Source: Areca catechu | Lineage: Eukaryota > Streptophyta > Magnoliopsida > Arecales > Arecaceae | Direction of reading: 5' to 3' | DNA length: 64,000 bases | Assembly: GCA_021397845.1 (NCBI GenBank) | Contig: CM038052.1 | Coordinates: forward strand, 139,505,854-139,569,853 | Part shown: positions 44,342 through 56,149 of the stretch, piece after piece | Numbering within the stretch: position 1 is the stretch's first letter | Layout: each line of letters starts with the position of its first letter | Notes under the pieces: generated by a model | Told to the model about the DNA's origin: nothing | Databases searched by the model: none | The model's input: the letters and a program-made list of their open reading frames with translations, nothing else | Program-made: the position numbers and the translations under genes

Positions 44342-45022
44342 TCAAAGTAGAATGTTTAGAAAACAAATTCCTAAATTACTTGTTCCTTTCAAATATTTAA
44401 TTATTCTTTTTACAGCAAGCATTTGTGTTTCTTTAGGTGAAGACTGAAATCTATCACATACACATACACTATATAATATGTCAAGTCTACTTGTAGCCAA
44501 ATATAATAAGGATCCGATCATACCTCTATATAGCTTTTGGTCAACATTGGATCCATTTTCATCTTTGTCCAGTCTGCAAGCTAGGCTCATGGGTGTGCTC
44601 ATTGTTTTGCTATTCTCCATCCTAAACTTTTTGATGATTTCCTTGATGTATTTGGCTTGGTTGATGAAGATGCCTTCCTTTGTTTGTTTTACTTGAAGTC
44701 CAAGGAAGTAGTTCAGCTCGCCCATTAAGCTCATTTCATATTCTCCCTGCATAAGCTTAGCAAATTCTTTACATAGAGATTCATTAGTTGCACCAAAAAT
44801 GATATCATCTACATATATTTGTACAACTAAGATGTTATTATTTTTCTTTTTGATAAACAAAGTTTTATCTACATTTCCTCTTGAAAAATCATTTTCAGTT
44901 AAGAAAGTGCTAAGTCTATCATACCAGGCTCTAGGTGCTTGTTTCAAACCATACAATGCTTTGTTTAATTTAAATACATGGTTTGGAAAAGCATGATTTT
45001 CAAAACCTAGTGGTTGTTCCAT
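44342..45022 (-). pseudogene. B4 reverse transcriptase, main part
   Basis: An open stretch of 226 codons: NHVFKLNKALYGLKQAPRAWYDRL, IYVDDIIFGATNESLCKEF with intact YVDD, LMGELNYFLGLQVKQTKEGIF, KYIKEIIKKFRMENSK, IGSLLYLATSRLDILYSV and RIIKYLKGTSNLGI. The N-terminal RT lies in the next piece (45064-45310) in another frame. It is the longest intact RT segment of the SIRE-like copies. Confidence 0.9.
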
Positions 45023-45063
45023 AAAAACTTGTTCAGAGATTTAACCATTAAGAAATGCACTTT

Positions 45064-45750
45064 TTACTCCATTTGAAAGAGTTTAAAGTTCATGTAGCAA
45101 GCAAATGCAAGTAATAATCTAATGGCTTCTAGTCTTGCTACGGGTGCATAAGTTTCATCAAAATCAATACCTTTTTCTTGGTTATATGCCTTAGCCACTA
45201 ATCTAGCTTTGCTCCTTATAATATTTCCTTGTTCATATAATTTATTCCGATAGACCCATTTAGTTCCTATAATTGGGTGGTCTGTAGGTCTATCTACAAG
45301 TAAGCCTGACTCTTTGGTCTTAGCATTCATTGCAACTAGACTAGGGCTACTAGACATGGCAAGATCATCAAGATCTACCACATAGATATTTCCGAGTCTA
45401 AGTCTAATAAATTTATTGCTAGAATCTAAAGAGTTAGTTACTATGCACATAGAAGACTCAAAGACAACCTTGAAGCCTTTATCACATAATTGACTTATAC
45501 TTAACAGATTATGCTTCAATTTGTCTACTAGCAAAACATTTTCAATAAAAGTGAAGGGAGTTATTTTGATCTTACCGATATCGATTATTCTCTCTTTGCC
45601 ATTATCTCCAAAGGTAACCATACCTCCTTCTTTCACTTCAAGGGTGATGAATTGGTCCTTGTCACCCGTCATATATCTTGAGCAGCCGCTGTCCAAGTAC
45701 CATCTTTTCTTCAACTTTTGGGCTGTAAGACATTTCTGCAAAACAATCAA
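45064..45750 (-). pseudogene. B4 protease fused in frame to RT start (integrase deleted)
   Basis: One open frame: KKRWYLDSGCSRYMTGDKDQF (protease DSG), FGDNGKERIIDIGKIKI, NIYVVDLDDLAMSSSPSLVAM, NAKTKESGLL, then immediately DRPTDHPIIGTKWVYRNKL, KARLVAKAYNQEKGIDFDETYAPVARLEAIR (RT). The WHRRLGHAS...integrase segment present in B1 is missing between the two. The deletion kept the frame. Confidence 0.9.
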
Positions 45751-45772
45751 TGAATTCTTTTAGGTACCCAAG

Positions 45773-46050
45773 CTACCTTGGGTCCTTGCAGGTTAGTAGA
45801 GGTGGTTCCTTTGAGAACCCAAATCTTTTTAATCTTTTTATGGACATTTCTAAGGTTATTGTATTTAAAAGCTTTATTCCTATTCTTTTGCAACCATAGC
45901 AAACAACTTTAGAATTTTTGTTGGAAACAGAATTTGATGTTCTAAAAGTTGATGCACTTGATGCAGATTTCAAACTTTTCGAAATGTATGCATTTTTGAT
46001 CAAATTCTTAGGAGCATATGATAAAGATTTTGAAGTAGAAATAGCTTTCG
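45773..46050 (-). pseudogene. B4 gag 3' remnant
   Basis: Equivalent to the gag end in B3: KSLSYAPKNLIKN and a second-knuckle-like stretch VVCYGCKRIGIKLLNTI, with C-X2-C kept and the rest shifted. At 46050 it is joined to LTR sequence, so the rest of gag, leader and primer site are lost. Confidence 0.75.
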
Positions 46051-47415
46051 GTTGGTTCGGAGCAACCCAGCTCCTACGTCCACTACCCAAGTTCAAAACT
46101 CGGGATTTCTATTATATCCCCCAAACCGGAATACAGTCGGATTGTTTTACAGGCTCACAATCCAAACCTCTACACTTTAGTTTTTGGAACCGGGCTCACC
46201 AAAGAAACCCAAGTTAGGTTTTTACAGGTTCACCTAAAACCTCTACATTTTGGTTTTTAGCTAGGCTCACCAAAGAAACCTCTATACTCTGGTTTTAAAG
46301 GCTCACCAAAGTAACCTATTTGGTTTTTACAACAGGGCTCACCAATAACCCTGATATTCTAAATGATAGTTTAAAAAAGCAACAATAAAGACAAACTCTG
46401 TTGTCTGGGTGGTTGCCAATGCAGCTCGAGTAAAGATCCACTGAATGATCTTCAATGCATTTCAATGGCTTCCTTGCTTTCCTCAAAAAGGTGCTTCAAG
46501 CTTCTGGTAAGAGTTGTTGCAGGCTTGAAGGCAAACTTTAAAGCTCTAGTGCTCTCTCACTTTACTTCAATAAGTGTACAATAAATGCTCAATAAATCAT
46601 TATTCGCTCATTAGTCGCTCCAAAGATGTTCTCATACCTTATTTATAGAGACTTCAACTGCCTTCCCTTGATTTTGAATGTTATAGATCATTGGAAAGTG
46701 ATAGGTTACCGTTGGAGCACTTTTGGAATTCAAAAACTGAGAACTGAAGGTGACAGTTGCTTGGATGAAGTTCAGGTCGACTGGGTTGAGTGCCAATCGG
46801 CTAGCTTCCATAGTTGAGAAAATACCACACACTGGACGAGTCGGCTGGAGTCTCAGAGGCTTCTTAGACCATTTTCATCTGAGTTCTGGATGAGTCGCCT
46901 AGATCTAATTCCAGTCGGCTCGGATTCCTGAGAATCACAGAACGTTCTCAACCTTGTTCTGGACGAGTTGGCTGGACCTTGGTGACAGTCAGCTGGATTT
47001 GTATGCTAGAGAACTTGTCTTCAGTGCCAGTGCTAGAGTCGACTGGGTTGTTCATCCAGTCGGCTTGAATGTTGTTCTTCAGCCAGATCAGCTTAAACAT
47101 CCAGAACACTTGTCCCAAGCTTTAAAGATCTTCTTCAAGAACTTTTTACAATAAATTAAAGGAAAACTTGAAGCTTGAAAGACTACTAGAAGTAACCCTT
47201 GAACTAGTTTTTAATAGAAATTTTTTGTAGGGTTCTTCTTTACAAGATTCTAAATAATTTTCAACTCGACACAAAACATTAAAGATTGTAGGAGTTAAAA
47301 AGATGTATCAATGTAGTTGTCCTACAAAAACATGTCAATCATTTGAGGAGTTGTTAGATAACTAAATGTATGCTCCAATATTTTGTTATCATCAAAATCA
47401 CTTTAGGGGTCACAA
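46051..47415 (-). repeat. B4 5' LTR, shortened
   Basis: Begins inside the LTR at GGTTCGGAGCAACCCAGCTCC and runs to GGGGTCACAA; the terminal CAACA is changed. TATA box at 46641-46647. About 170 bp of the sense-3' end is missing. It closely follows 39390-40816. Confidence 0.9.
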
Positions 47416-47700
47416 TTATGAATCCCAGCACTCTAATACCAGAAACTTACGAGGCCCAGCACTCTAAGCTCAAAAACTTATGAAACCCGTTACTCTAAGC
47501 CCATAAACTTACGAAGCCCGACACACTAAGCCCGAAAACTCACGAATCCCTACACTCTAAGCCTGGAAACACTCGAAACCCCGCACTCTAAGCCTAGTAA
47601 CTCATGAAGCCCGGCACTCTAAGCCTAGAAACTCATGAAGCCCATCACTATAAGCCCGAAAACATACAAAGCCCGGCATTCAAAGCTAGAAGTCCTACCT
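47416..47700. repeat. 31-bp minisatellite, right part
   Basis: Resumes with the B4 target duplication TTATG and continues for about nine more units, decaying near 47690. With 39077-39217 it forms one array of about 13 or 14 units. Confidence 0.9.
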
Positions 47701-48500
47701 CAGAATTCAAGTGATGCCAGCAGCCCCACCTCTAAGGTCCGGAGACATACCACCAACTTGCTCAAAGTCCAAAAATGTCGATGGGAGCCTTAAGTAATCC
47801 ATCCATCTGTCACTTATCTCATAGCATGGCTCACCTACAAGTCCGGTGCCCCAAAGCCTCATGGCCATGCTCACAGCCCGGGGGTGGCTACAAAAGGCCA
47901 TCCACCGTGTGACTCATATCATGGTGAATCAGGAAGCTTGGGGCCCTCATCAGAAAGCTGGGCACTCCGCCCTCATCAAGGCCATGCTCACCATGGCCGT
48001 GCTCATAGCTAGGGGTGGCACCATGATGCTATCCACTGCATGGCTCATAGCTCGATGAAGCAAGAAGATCCAGAGATCTTGCATTCTGGATCGAGTGGCC
48101 CCTAGGATCGAAGGAAAGAGGGTGAGGCTCTCCAAGGACCTCCATGCCCATCCGGAGGCCTAGAAGTAGGCTCGAAGCAGTCAAGACCTAAGGCAGGCAC
48201 TTGCACCATAATTAAAAAAAAGGTAGTAGGGAACTGCACCAAGCTTATCGAGCGAACTAACATATTTCCTTGCTGTTAAGATAAGCCCCTTTCACCCCAA
48301 GGAATTCTGTGAAGGTGTTTTTTAAAAAAATAGAAGAAAAGAGAAAAAGGAAAAGAAGAGAAGGAAAGGAGCTGACTGAGGAATGATAGTTGAAGAAAGA
48401 GGTGATTCATTAATAAAATTCCTTTTACATTCTTCCATGAGGCATCCCCGACAAACCAGGTGCCCTCTCAAACCCTAAGTACAAAAGAAAGGAGAGAAGC
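47701..48500. other. 3' region between minisatellite and antisense ORF
   Basis: No gene supported. 47860-48060 holds two imperfect copies of a segment with GCCATGCTCACAGCCCGGGGGTGGC...ATCCACCG. 48290-48380 is A-rich (AAAAAAATAGAAGAAAAGAG...). Probably the noncoding part of the Tat-like element. Confidence 0.5.
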
Positions 48501-48605
48501 CTATGCATCAGTGGTCAGCTCCTTCCCGGGTCGGCGAGTGACCTCAACCACTGGTGGAACATCCTGGGCGGCTTTGGATTCTGCATCCACTTCAACCACC
48601 CCTGT
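48501..48605 (-). pseudogene. antisense ORF of Tat-like element, C-terminal end
   Basis: Reads GVVEVDAESKAAQDVPPVVEVTRRPGKELTTDA then TAG at 48501. It continues the ORF broken at 54797 by E: the flanking reading is VIEVELESG | VVEVDAESK. It is thus the third exon-like piece of one interrupted ORF. Confidence 0.7.
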
Positions 48606-50200
48606 GATGCAAAACATAGCTCTGATACTAATAAAGATGATAAGGAACATAGCTCTGATACCAATAAAGATGATGCAGGATAGATACAATGTGGTGTAGT
48701 ACGATGCAATTCAAGCCAAGATGATTCAGAGAGCAATGATCATAGTAAAACAACTAACACAATAGATTGAAGAGAGTAAAGAAGGCAATTAACCACTTAC
48801 CCGCAATCTGCTCCGCAAGCTATGAAGAATAAGGATCCGATGGCTAGGAAACCATCTTAGATCAGGCTATTCCATGCTTCAATTACCAAATCTAATGAGA
48901 AAAGGATTGGTTACTTACCCCAATGGAGATTCACTTTGAATTGAGGTGGATCTGCTGCTTGGTCGCTCAAATTTCACAGTAGGTTGAAGATCAGGACTCC
49001 AGATTTCATATCCACCATCAGATCTTGGTTTGGAAGCAAAGGATCCATCTTCTAAGGTAGCAAACAAAACTTAAGATTGACGTAATTCAGATTCGAAATG
49101 GAAAAATGAAAGGTTGGATGCGAAGAGCTAGAAGAAGATTGGTAGCAATTATCGAATCCAGCAGATCCTCCACTCAAGGACCTCACGGCCTTGAGATTTC
49201 AAGGACCTCCCCACCTTGAGATCTTAAGGACCTCCCCGCCCATAGAGAAAATCACTAAGCCTACCCAACTTTGTGGAAAAAGACAGCATTTCATTTCATA
49301 ATTCAATAATCAACAATTACAAAGGGTATGGGGTCCTATTTATAGAATTCTTCACATATGAAGATATCATAGGACTCTTTTAAATTTATATTATATTTAA
49401 ATTTGAATAGTCCTTGGCTTCTTGGGTTCTTCCTTGAATTTTGAATTTTGAATTCTTTCTCTCCATGGCTTGGGTGACAACATAAAAAATTGTTCGGCAA
49501 AATGAAGTTGGGTCCTAATCCTTCTTTCTTATTTCTCATTTGGTGCTAATTCCTTCTCATCCATTGCGTAAAATCTGAATTCTATTCCCTTGGTCGGCAA
49601 CATGGGATAAGAAAGGCTTTGAATGATTGAATTTAAGTTTTAAACCCCTACTTTGAATTTAAAAGAAGATAGAAGATAACTCCTCCTTTGAACTTTGGAT
49701 AAACCTCCATTTATCTTTGACTCTTCAATTCATCTTGGACTCTTCAATTAATTTTTGAATGGACTATAGGGGGCGTCATCTGGAATGGGTGTCATAAGGG
49801 AGGGTGCGCTAGATAAGAAGCAGAGTCCTTCTGCTTTACTCTTCTCAATTTAGCACCTCCTTGAAATCTCAAATGGGCGATGAAAAATGGGATGGGGTGC
49901 CTCTTTTGGATAAAGATGGATTTTGAATGTTGTCCCAATATCTGGATGTCTGGATGTCAGGATGCCTGAGTATCTGGATGTCTAAATGTCTGAATGTCTG
50001 AATGTCTAAATGAAAATTTGGACAACCCTTTTTTTATCTAAAATTGATCTACCAAGGTAATGACGACTTAAATCTTGGGTACCTATGACACCCATTAACT
50101 TATTCAATCATTAATTATAGGACTCAAACTAGACAATTCATCAAACAAAGCAAATTAATGCCATTTACAGGACTCTTAAACCAATTGATGGACTCAATGG
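48606..50200 (-). repeat. E 3' LTR with two internal primer-site motifs
   Basis: Pairs with 53000-54613. It contains a TATA box (TATAAATA, 49337-49344), an array of ATGTCTGG octamers (49935-50015), and at its sense-3' end two tandem units with TGGTATCAGAGC-like motifs (48652-48663 perfect, 48619-48630 one mismatch), then TTTTGCATCACA. The sense-5' part of the LTR seems cut by the deletion joint. Confidence 0.8.
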
Positions 50201-50800
50201 GATCAGGGTCACTCTCAAAGATGGGATAGGGTCACTCTCAAAGATGGGATCAGGCTCAAATGGCTCACTAGGTATCACCATTGGTTCCTTAAACTCGACT
50301 AGATCAGATATATTGAAGGTCGGACTAATACCTAACTCAGATGGTAATTCTAGCATATAAGCATTAGGTCCAATCTTTTTTATAATCCTATACGGTCCAG
50401 CACTACGGGCGTGTAGTTTCTTCATGGTTCTGACTAGAAACCGTTCAGGTCATAACCTGATCATGATGGAGTTCCCTTCGTTAAACTCTTTAAATCTCTT
50501 ATGTAAGTTAGCCTCGTGCTCATATGATTCATTGCTCTTTTTAATTTTGTTACTAATTTCTTTATGCAATGCTTTGACATGCTGTGCAAATGACTATATG
50601 GACTCTGGGACTCAGACTGACACTTGACAAAAAATAGACTCAACTATGTAATCCTATTGAGAGAAATTTTATTGGACTCCTAGGGTCTAAACCTAACAAA
50701 CTATTGATTCTCTAGGTTTGACCCTGGTCTGGTATGCACATGAAAAGTTACCATGAATCCCTAGCAAATGCCATAAGGTCTTCCAAAAGTAGGTAGCAAA
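50165..50800 (-). pseudogene. E integrase C-terminal remnant
   Basis: Scattered frames give YFWKTLWHLLG, HVKALHKEISNKIKK, ERFLVRTMKKLHARSAGPYRI and IKKIGPNAYMLELPSELGISPTFNISDLVEF, colinear with C1 at 30620-31230. It runs directly into the LTR, so the chromodomain is lost. Confidence 0.8.
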
Positions 50801-50949
50801 AGGGATGGGCTTTAAGAGCTCATGCAACTTGGTAATCTCTTCAAAATGAAACCTAATGGCTCTAAAATCATGATAAGGGAAGGGTAAGAAATAAGAATCA
50901 GAGTCTTGGGATAACTTAGGGGAAGCATGAACAGACCTTGGTTACTCAT

Positions 50950-51786
50950 AATGACCTTATGATTTGAATATTGATCTATTGGTGTAAGATCTATGGCATG
51001 TAGGATACTTCTAGGTGGTGAAAGGTCATCTAGAAGGTCTTCAGGAAGTTCATCTTGAAAGTCTTCTAAAATAATGTTGACCTCCTGGGGTCATTCCTCA
51101 GGGACTTGAAGGACGTCTTGTGTTGAGGCTAAAGGATTGGGTTCTTCATGAGGGCATTGAGTCACAGGAACCAAGTCCTCACTAATTTCATGTTGTTCTG
51201 ATGTTTCAGGACTAGGCTCAACAATCTTTTCTTTTCCAAGGGTTTCCTTAGGTAAGGTACTAGAGTTGTCCTCCTCGAAGTCTTCTCCTTCGTATTCATC
51301 CATCAGTTTTTCTCCAACTTCATATATTTCCACTATGATTTCAGCTTGAGTAAACTTCTGGTCGATTAACTCTGAGTCTGCAAAAGATATCTTCTCTTTA
51401 GGGTCATTCTTAGGAAAAAACAGGGTCACAGGAGTGGGTCGGCTCGGATTAGGGTTTAGTCAGCTTTGATGAAAATTGGGTTGACTCTATTGTAGAATGG
51501 GTCAACTCGAGTGGACTAGGCTAGATCCTGATTTTTGATATGGGGCACTAATCCAAATGGGTTCTGGCCAATGAATTATGGGTCCAAGGAAAGTCGGTTT
51601 GGGTGAACCAGGGTTAGTCCGGTCCCTACGGGTTCTTTCTAAGTTATCGAGTCGCTTATATAGTCGGTCACACCTATTATCCATCAAGGCACATTGTTCA
51701 TTGAAGGTCTTCAGTAAAATTTCTATAGTGGACACCATGATCAGATTGTGTTGGGTTTGGCCTACTCTAGTGGTCATGCAATGCAA
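50950..51786 (-). pseudogene. E gag start, protease linker and RT start
   Basis: 51502-51786 starts STIEILLKTFNEQCALMDNRCDRLYKRL, a coiled-coil gag head like that of C1. 51091-51429 has the acidic linker with MDEYEGEDFEEDN, matching EEYEGEEEVYES of C1. 50950-51090 reads LPEDLLDDLSPPRSILHAIDLTP, the RT approach. Gag core, knuckle and protease active site are deleted. Confidence 0.7.
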
Positions 51787-52986
51787 ACTTTACAAAACAA
51801 CCTATGTCTGGTGTTCCTATACCTAAGGGCCAATATAGTGCTTAGTCAAGATAATAACCATGACTTTAGTAACTCCTCGATTGGCCAGGTAAGAAGTGGG
51901 GTGGTGGGAGGCTCCCCTCACTTTTGTGAGGTCCTAATAAAAGAACCACCAGTCCGCTTAGGGTGTTTGCCTCTGGACCTCTCGCCTTAAACACCAATTC
52001 TCAAAAGCACACACAAAAGTGACTAGTATAATGGATTAACACGTATATAAAACCCGACCTATTGCTATCCCTAGCTTTAAGTGCTACTAGATTTTAATTA
52101 AGGCTTAGGACTATGCAAATGGGGTTGGTTGTTTTGGGCCAAGGAAAGGGTCTCAATCCTTCCCTTATGTTATATTGCTTGCCCATAGAATTTGTTTAAA
52201 ATATGAATGCACAATCAATTCTAGTTACCAAGATAAGATAAGATAACACTAGCAACTCAAAATTTAAACTTTAAATTTTGAGTTTTAAATTTAGATTTTA
52301 GATTCAAATTTTAAATTTTAAATTTTAGATTTTAGATTTAAATTGCAGGAATTAAATTTTTGTGGAATCTAAATAGATCAAATGTTCCAAAGAAACCCTA
52401 ATTTGTGCTTAAGAAATTAACCAAGCAATCTTAAACACACCAATCACAAAAAATTCCAGCAAGCAAGCATACACTTAAGCACAAAACAAACTTCAATCTC
52501 GGGTTATCATGTCTGGCCATAGCACATTACTCCCATGGATCACAAATATACTTTCGTATATTCGCTCAGGAGGCGTGATTTACTTCCACCAAAATACTCT
52601 AAAATAATTTAAAAAAATATTTATTTATTATTATTATAAAACACTCATATCTGCAATCTATGAGGAAGATTTAGATTTGAGTTTGTGTTAATTTAGATTA
52701 ATGAAAAAAAAACAAATGAACTATGTTTCGGATAGCTATGATGAAAGCTATCGAAACATGGTAAAAAAAATTGTAGCAGACCTAAACTATGTAGCCGAGA
52801 TTAAAAAAAATGCATAAAAATATTTTTTATTTTTTAAATAAAATTTGAGATGCTATTTACTAACTTACCGGTGATTAACAAAAAATTAATTTTAGATGAA
52901 AATAATTAATCTAATAAGGGTTCTATGCAGATCAAGTTTAGGTATGTGCAGAATTCAGCAAGCATGAAACCCTATTCTAACCTAAT
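51787..52986 (-). other. E leader
   Basis: No gene. Contains one copy of the TTGGTGTTTAAGGCGAG ... CTTACCTGGCC motif pair (51880-52000), a perfect hairpin CCTCAC-AAAA-GTGAGG near 51915, and low-complexity A/T sequence at 52256-52342 made of TTTAAATTTTAGA-like runs. Confidence 0.65.
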
Positions 52987-52998
52987 GCTCTGATACCA
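52987..52998 (-). other. E primer-binding site
   Basis: TGGTATCAGAGC in sense, perfect; a second perfect copy 33 bases upstream (53020-53031) lies inside the LTR end. Confidence 0.8.
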
Positions 52999-52999
52999 A

Positions 53000-54796
53000 T
53001 AAAGATGATGCGGAACATAGCTCTGATACCAATAAAGATGATGCAGGACAATAACGATGTAGTGTTGGATGATTCAACTCTAACCTAGATGATTTAGAGA
53101 GCAATGATCATAGTAAAGCAACTAACACAATAGACAGAAGAGAGTAAAGAAGGTGATTAACCACTTACCCGCAATCCGCTTTGCAAGCTATGAAGAATAA
53201 GGACCCGACAGCTAGGAAACCATCTTAGATCAGGCTATTCCATGCTTCAATTACCAAATCTAAAAAGAAAATGATTTGTTACTTACCCCACTAGAGATTC
53301 ACTTTGAATTGAGATGGATCTATTGCTTGGTCTCCCAGATTTCGCATTAAGAAGATCAGGATCCCAGATTTCAGATCCACCATCAGATCTTGGTTCAGAA
53401 GCAAAGGACCCATCCTCTAAGGTCTTTGAACACCTGAGATTTGCAAAGAAGGCAGCAAACAAAACTTAAGATTGACGTAATTCAGATTCAAAATGGAAAA
53501 ATGAAATGTTGGATGCGAAGAGCTAGGAGAAGATCGATAGCAATTGTCAAATCCAGCAGAACCTCCACTCAAGGACCTCACCGCCATGAGCTTTCAAGGA
53601 CCTCCCTGCCTTGAGCTCATAAGGACCTCCCCGCCCTTAGGGAAAATCTCTAAGCCTACCCAGCTTTGTGGAAAAAGTTAGCATTTCATTTCATAATTCA
53701 ATAATCAATAATTACAAAGGGTATGGGATCCTATTTATAGAGTTATTCACATATGAAGATATCATAGGATTCTTTTAAATTTAAATTACATTTAAAATTG
53801 AACACTCCATGGCTTCTTGGCTACATCCTTGAGTTTTGAATTTTGAATTCTTTCTCTCCATGGCTTGGGCGACAACATAAAAAGTTGTTCGACAAAATGA
53901 AGTTGGGAACTAATCCTTCATTCTTATTTCTCATTTGGTGCTAATTCCTTCTCATCCTTATCCTAAAATTTGAATTCTATTCCCTTGGTCAGTAACATGG
54001 GATAAGAAAGGCTTTGAATGCTTGAATTTAAGTTTAAAACCCCTCCTTTGAATTTAAAAGAAGATAGAAGATAACTCCTCCTTTGAACTTTGGATAAACC
54101 TCCGTTTATCTTTGACTCTTCAATTCATCTTGGACTCTTCAATTCATCTTGGACTCTTCAATTAACTTTTGAATGGACCATAGGGGGTGTCATCTGGAAT
54201 GGGTGTCAAGAGGGAGGGGGCGCCAGATAAGAAGTAGAGTCCTTCTGCTTTACTCCTCTCAATTTAGCACCTCCTTGAAATCTCAAATGGGCGATGAAAA
54301 ATGGGATGGGGTGCCTCTTTTGGATAAAGATGGATTTTGAATGTTGTCCCAATATCTGGATGTCTGGATGTCCAGATGTCTGAGTATCCAAATGTCTGAA
54401 TGTCTGAATGCCTAAATGTCTGAATGAAAATTTGGACAACCCTTTTTATACCTAAAATTGATCTACCAAGGTAATGACCACTTGGGTCTTGGGTACTTAT
54501 GACATCCCTTAACTTATTCGAACACTAATTACAGGACTCAAACAAGACAGTTCATCAAACAAAGCAAATTAATGCCATTTACAAGACTCTTAAACCAATT
54601 GATGGACTCAATGGACTCAATGGATAACCCAACAACCCTAATTGACCAGATTGCAACTCAATTTGACCTAATTACAACTCAAAATAACTGGGACTCGAGT
54701 GTTCTTTGTGAAGAACACATGGACTTACTCATTGGTGATCCAAAATGAATTGGAAAAGGTTTGCTTCCTCTTCCTAACTCTTGTGTCCTCACCACC
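53000..54796 (-). repeat. E 5' LTR
   Basis: In sense begins TGGTGAGGACAC near 54796, similar to TGGTGTGGACACC of F, and ends TTCCGCATCA next to the primer site. TATA box 53732-53739; octamer array 54352-54425. 54613-54796 has no counterpart in the 3' LTR because of the deletion. Confidence 0.7.
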
Positions 54797-56149
54797 CCGA
54801 CTCCAGCTCCACCTCGATGACGGGCTTATCTTGCTGCCCGGGCAATGGGAGAGAAGGCTAGATGTTGTCCAGCCCCTTCAGCCCGAAGAAATGGAAGGCC
54901 TTTTTTTTGAAGTCTCTGTACCCCTAGTGGAAGGAGTCCATAATTTCTTTCGTAAACACATCCTTAAAGGCCTGGGATGCCATGAACTTGGGAATGGCCT
55001 CAGCAGCCTCTATTTTGGCCACCTCCATCAACACGATGGCCATCGTAGCCTTTTTCACCACCACTGCAACCCTCGCCATTTGCTCCTCTTGCTGAGCCTG
55101 GAGGGTCTGTGCTCTCCCTTCCATACAAGCCACCTCCGCCATAGAAGCGGTGGCCTCTTCGGCTTGGTGGGTGCTGAACCCTTTGTCCTCAACCAAGGCT
55201 CAGCCACCTTTTTCTCGAGCTCGGATACCTTTGTCTGGGCCCTGGTCAGTTGAGCCTCCAGCTCCTGGGCCTGACAAGATAGGCCCCGGTCCTCGTCCCT
55301 CTTCTTGCAGAGGTGAATCCAATATTTTTCTATTCCCTGATGGAATCCCGAAGAAGCTGCACGTCAACCGCCACCTGCACCAAGAACGGCGATTGATGTC
55401 CTTTGGGAAAAGGGTGGAAAAACAAGTGCAAATTTAGAGATGGCTTACTGACATCAGCCAAGCAAAGGTGTTAGTAGTGAGCTCCCTCACTGGCCTTCCT
55501 ACATCATCCTGGTGATCCGATGGCTGTATTAGGGTGTTAAGGATATCCTCTACCACCATCCCATCTAGGGATTCTTGGAGCCCGTGGGAAGAATTATAGT
55601 GAACTCCTTGGCTTCTTAGCTCGGCACCTCGGGTGGTCCTGTCAGGGTTAGCGTACCCTCCAACGTAGGTACCATACCTAGGGGGCAGTCGCTAGCAGCT
55701 CCAACCCTAGGTCATGGAAGTGGTACCTTAGGAGCAGCAGATCCCATCTCCTTCGCTGCTTCCGGCTGCGATGGATCATCGGCACATGGTGGGTCCACTA
55801 GGGGCGGAGGAGGATCCCCATCCATTGTCCTAGTCTCACTCCTAGGCTACCTAAAAGGGATCTGGACCCTTGGTTGAGACGGTGCATGAGGGGTGGCTTG
55901 TCCCGTCACATTAGGGCTGACGTCGGGCCCCCACCACGGTTCCTCTTGGACCTTTTTTCTGGACTCCCCCTCCGGCCCTTCAGTAGCAGCCCTCTTCTGG
56001 GACATCCTGCGGAGCTCCTAAGGGCTGAACATCATCCCTGTGACATGAGGTAGACTGGTTCGCCCTGTTCCTGGACCTGACCCACTGCTAAGAGAAAAAG
56101 AAGCCCGATGTTAGATTTTACCCTAGGGCAGAGCCTGGATGACCCAAGC
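54797..56149 (-). pseudogene. antisense ORF of Tat-like element, middle part
   Basis: Sense (minus) from 56149: QKRAATEGPEGESRKK and a Pro-rich stretch, then a coiled-coil region (QELEAQLTRAQTKVSELEKKVAE, near 55200-55290), then 54924-55196 (EEATASMAEVACMEGRAQTLQAQQ..., FKDVFTKEIMDSFH) and GYRDFKKKAFHFFGLKGL. Such ORFs, antisense to gag-pol and with a putative gypsy-type transposon domain, are known in Tat/Retand elements; function unknown. Several frameshifts. Confidence 0.7.

Larger units (their letters stand above)
39218..47415 (-). mobile_element. SIRE-like Ty1/copia B4, internally deleted
   Basis: 8.2 kb with target duplication TTATG (39213-39217 and 47416-47420). In sense: shortened 5' LTR (46051-47415), part of the nucleocapsid, protease joined directly to RT, RNase H, spacer, env-like ORF, 3' spacer, polypurine tract and full 3' LTR. 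Primer site, most of gag and all of integrase are gone. It sits in the 31-bp minisatellite. RT and env-like ORF are better kept than in B1. Confidence 0.92.
48606..54796 (-). mobile_element. gypsy chromovirus E, large internal deletion
   Basis: Minus-strand element related to C1. It has a 3' LTR (48606-50200), C-terminal integrase, fragments of RT and protease, the gag start, a leader, a primer site (52987) and a 5' LTR (53000-54796). Most of gag, RT, RNase H and integrase are deleted. It lies in the antisense ORF of the Tat-like element; the flanks share GGGGTGG. Confidence 0.82.

Noticed and set aside
48619..48663. Several tRNA-Met-like 12-mers suggesting tRNA genes
   Set aside because: Only the 12-base primer-site complement is present; no cloverleaf around it.
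52256..52342. Highly A/T-rich run as a possible origin or matrix site
   Set aside because: Low-complexity TTTAAATTTTAGA-like sequence in the E leader; nothing supports a function.
54699..55253. Plus-strand frame of 184 codons
   Set aside because: Shadow of the minus-strand antisense ORF, which has the coiled-coil and family-like wording.
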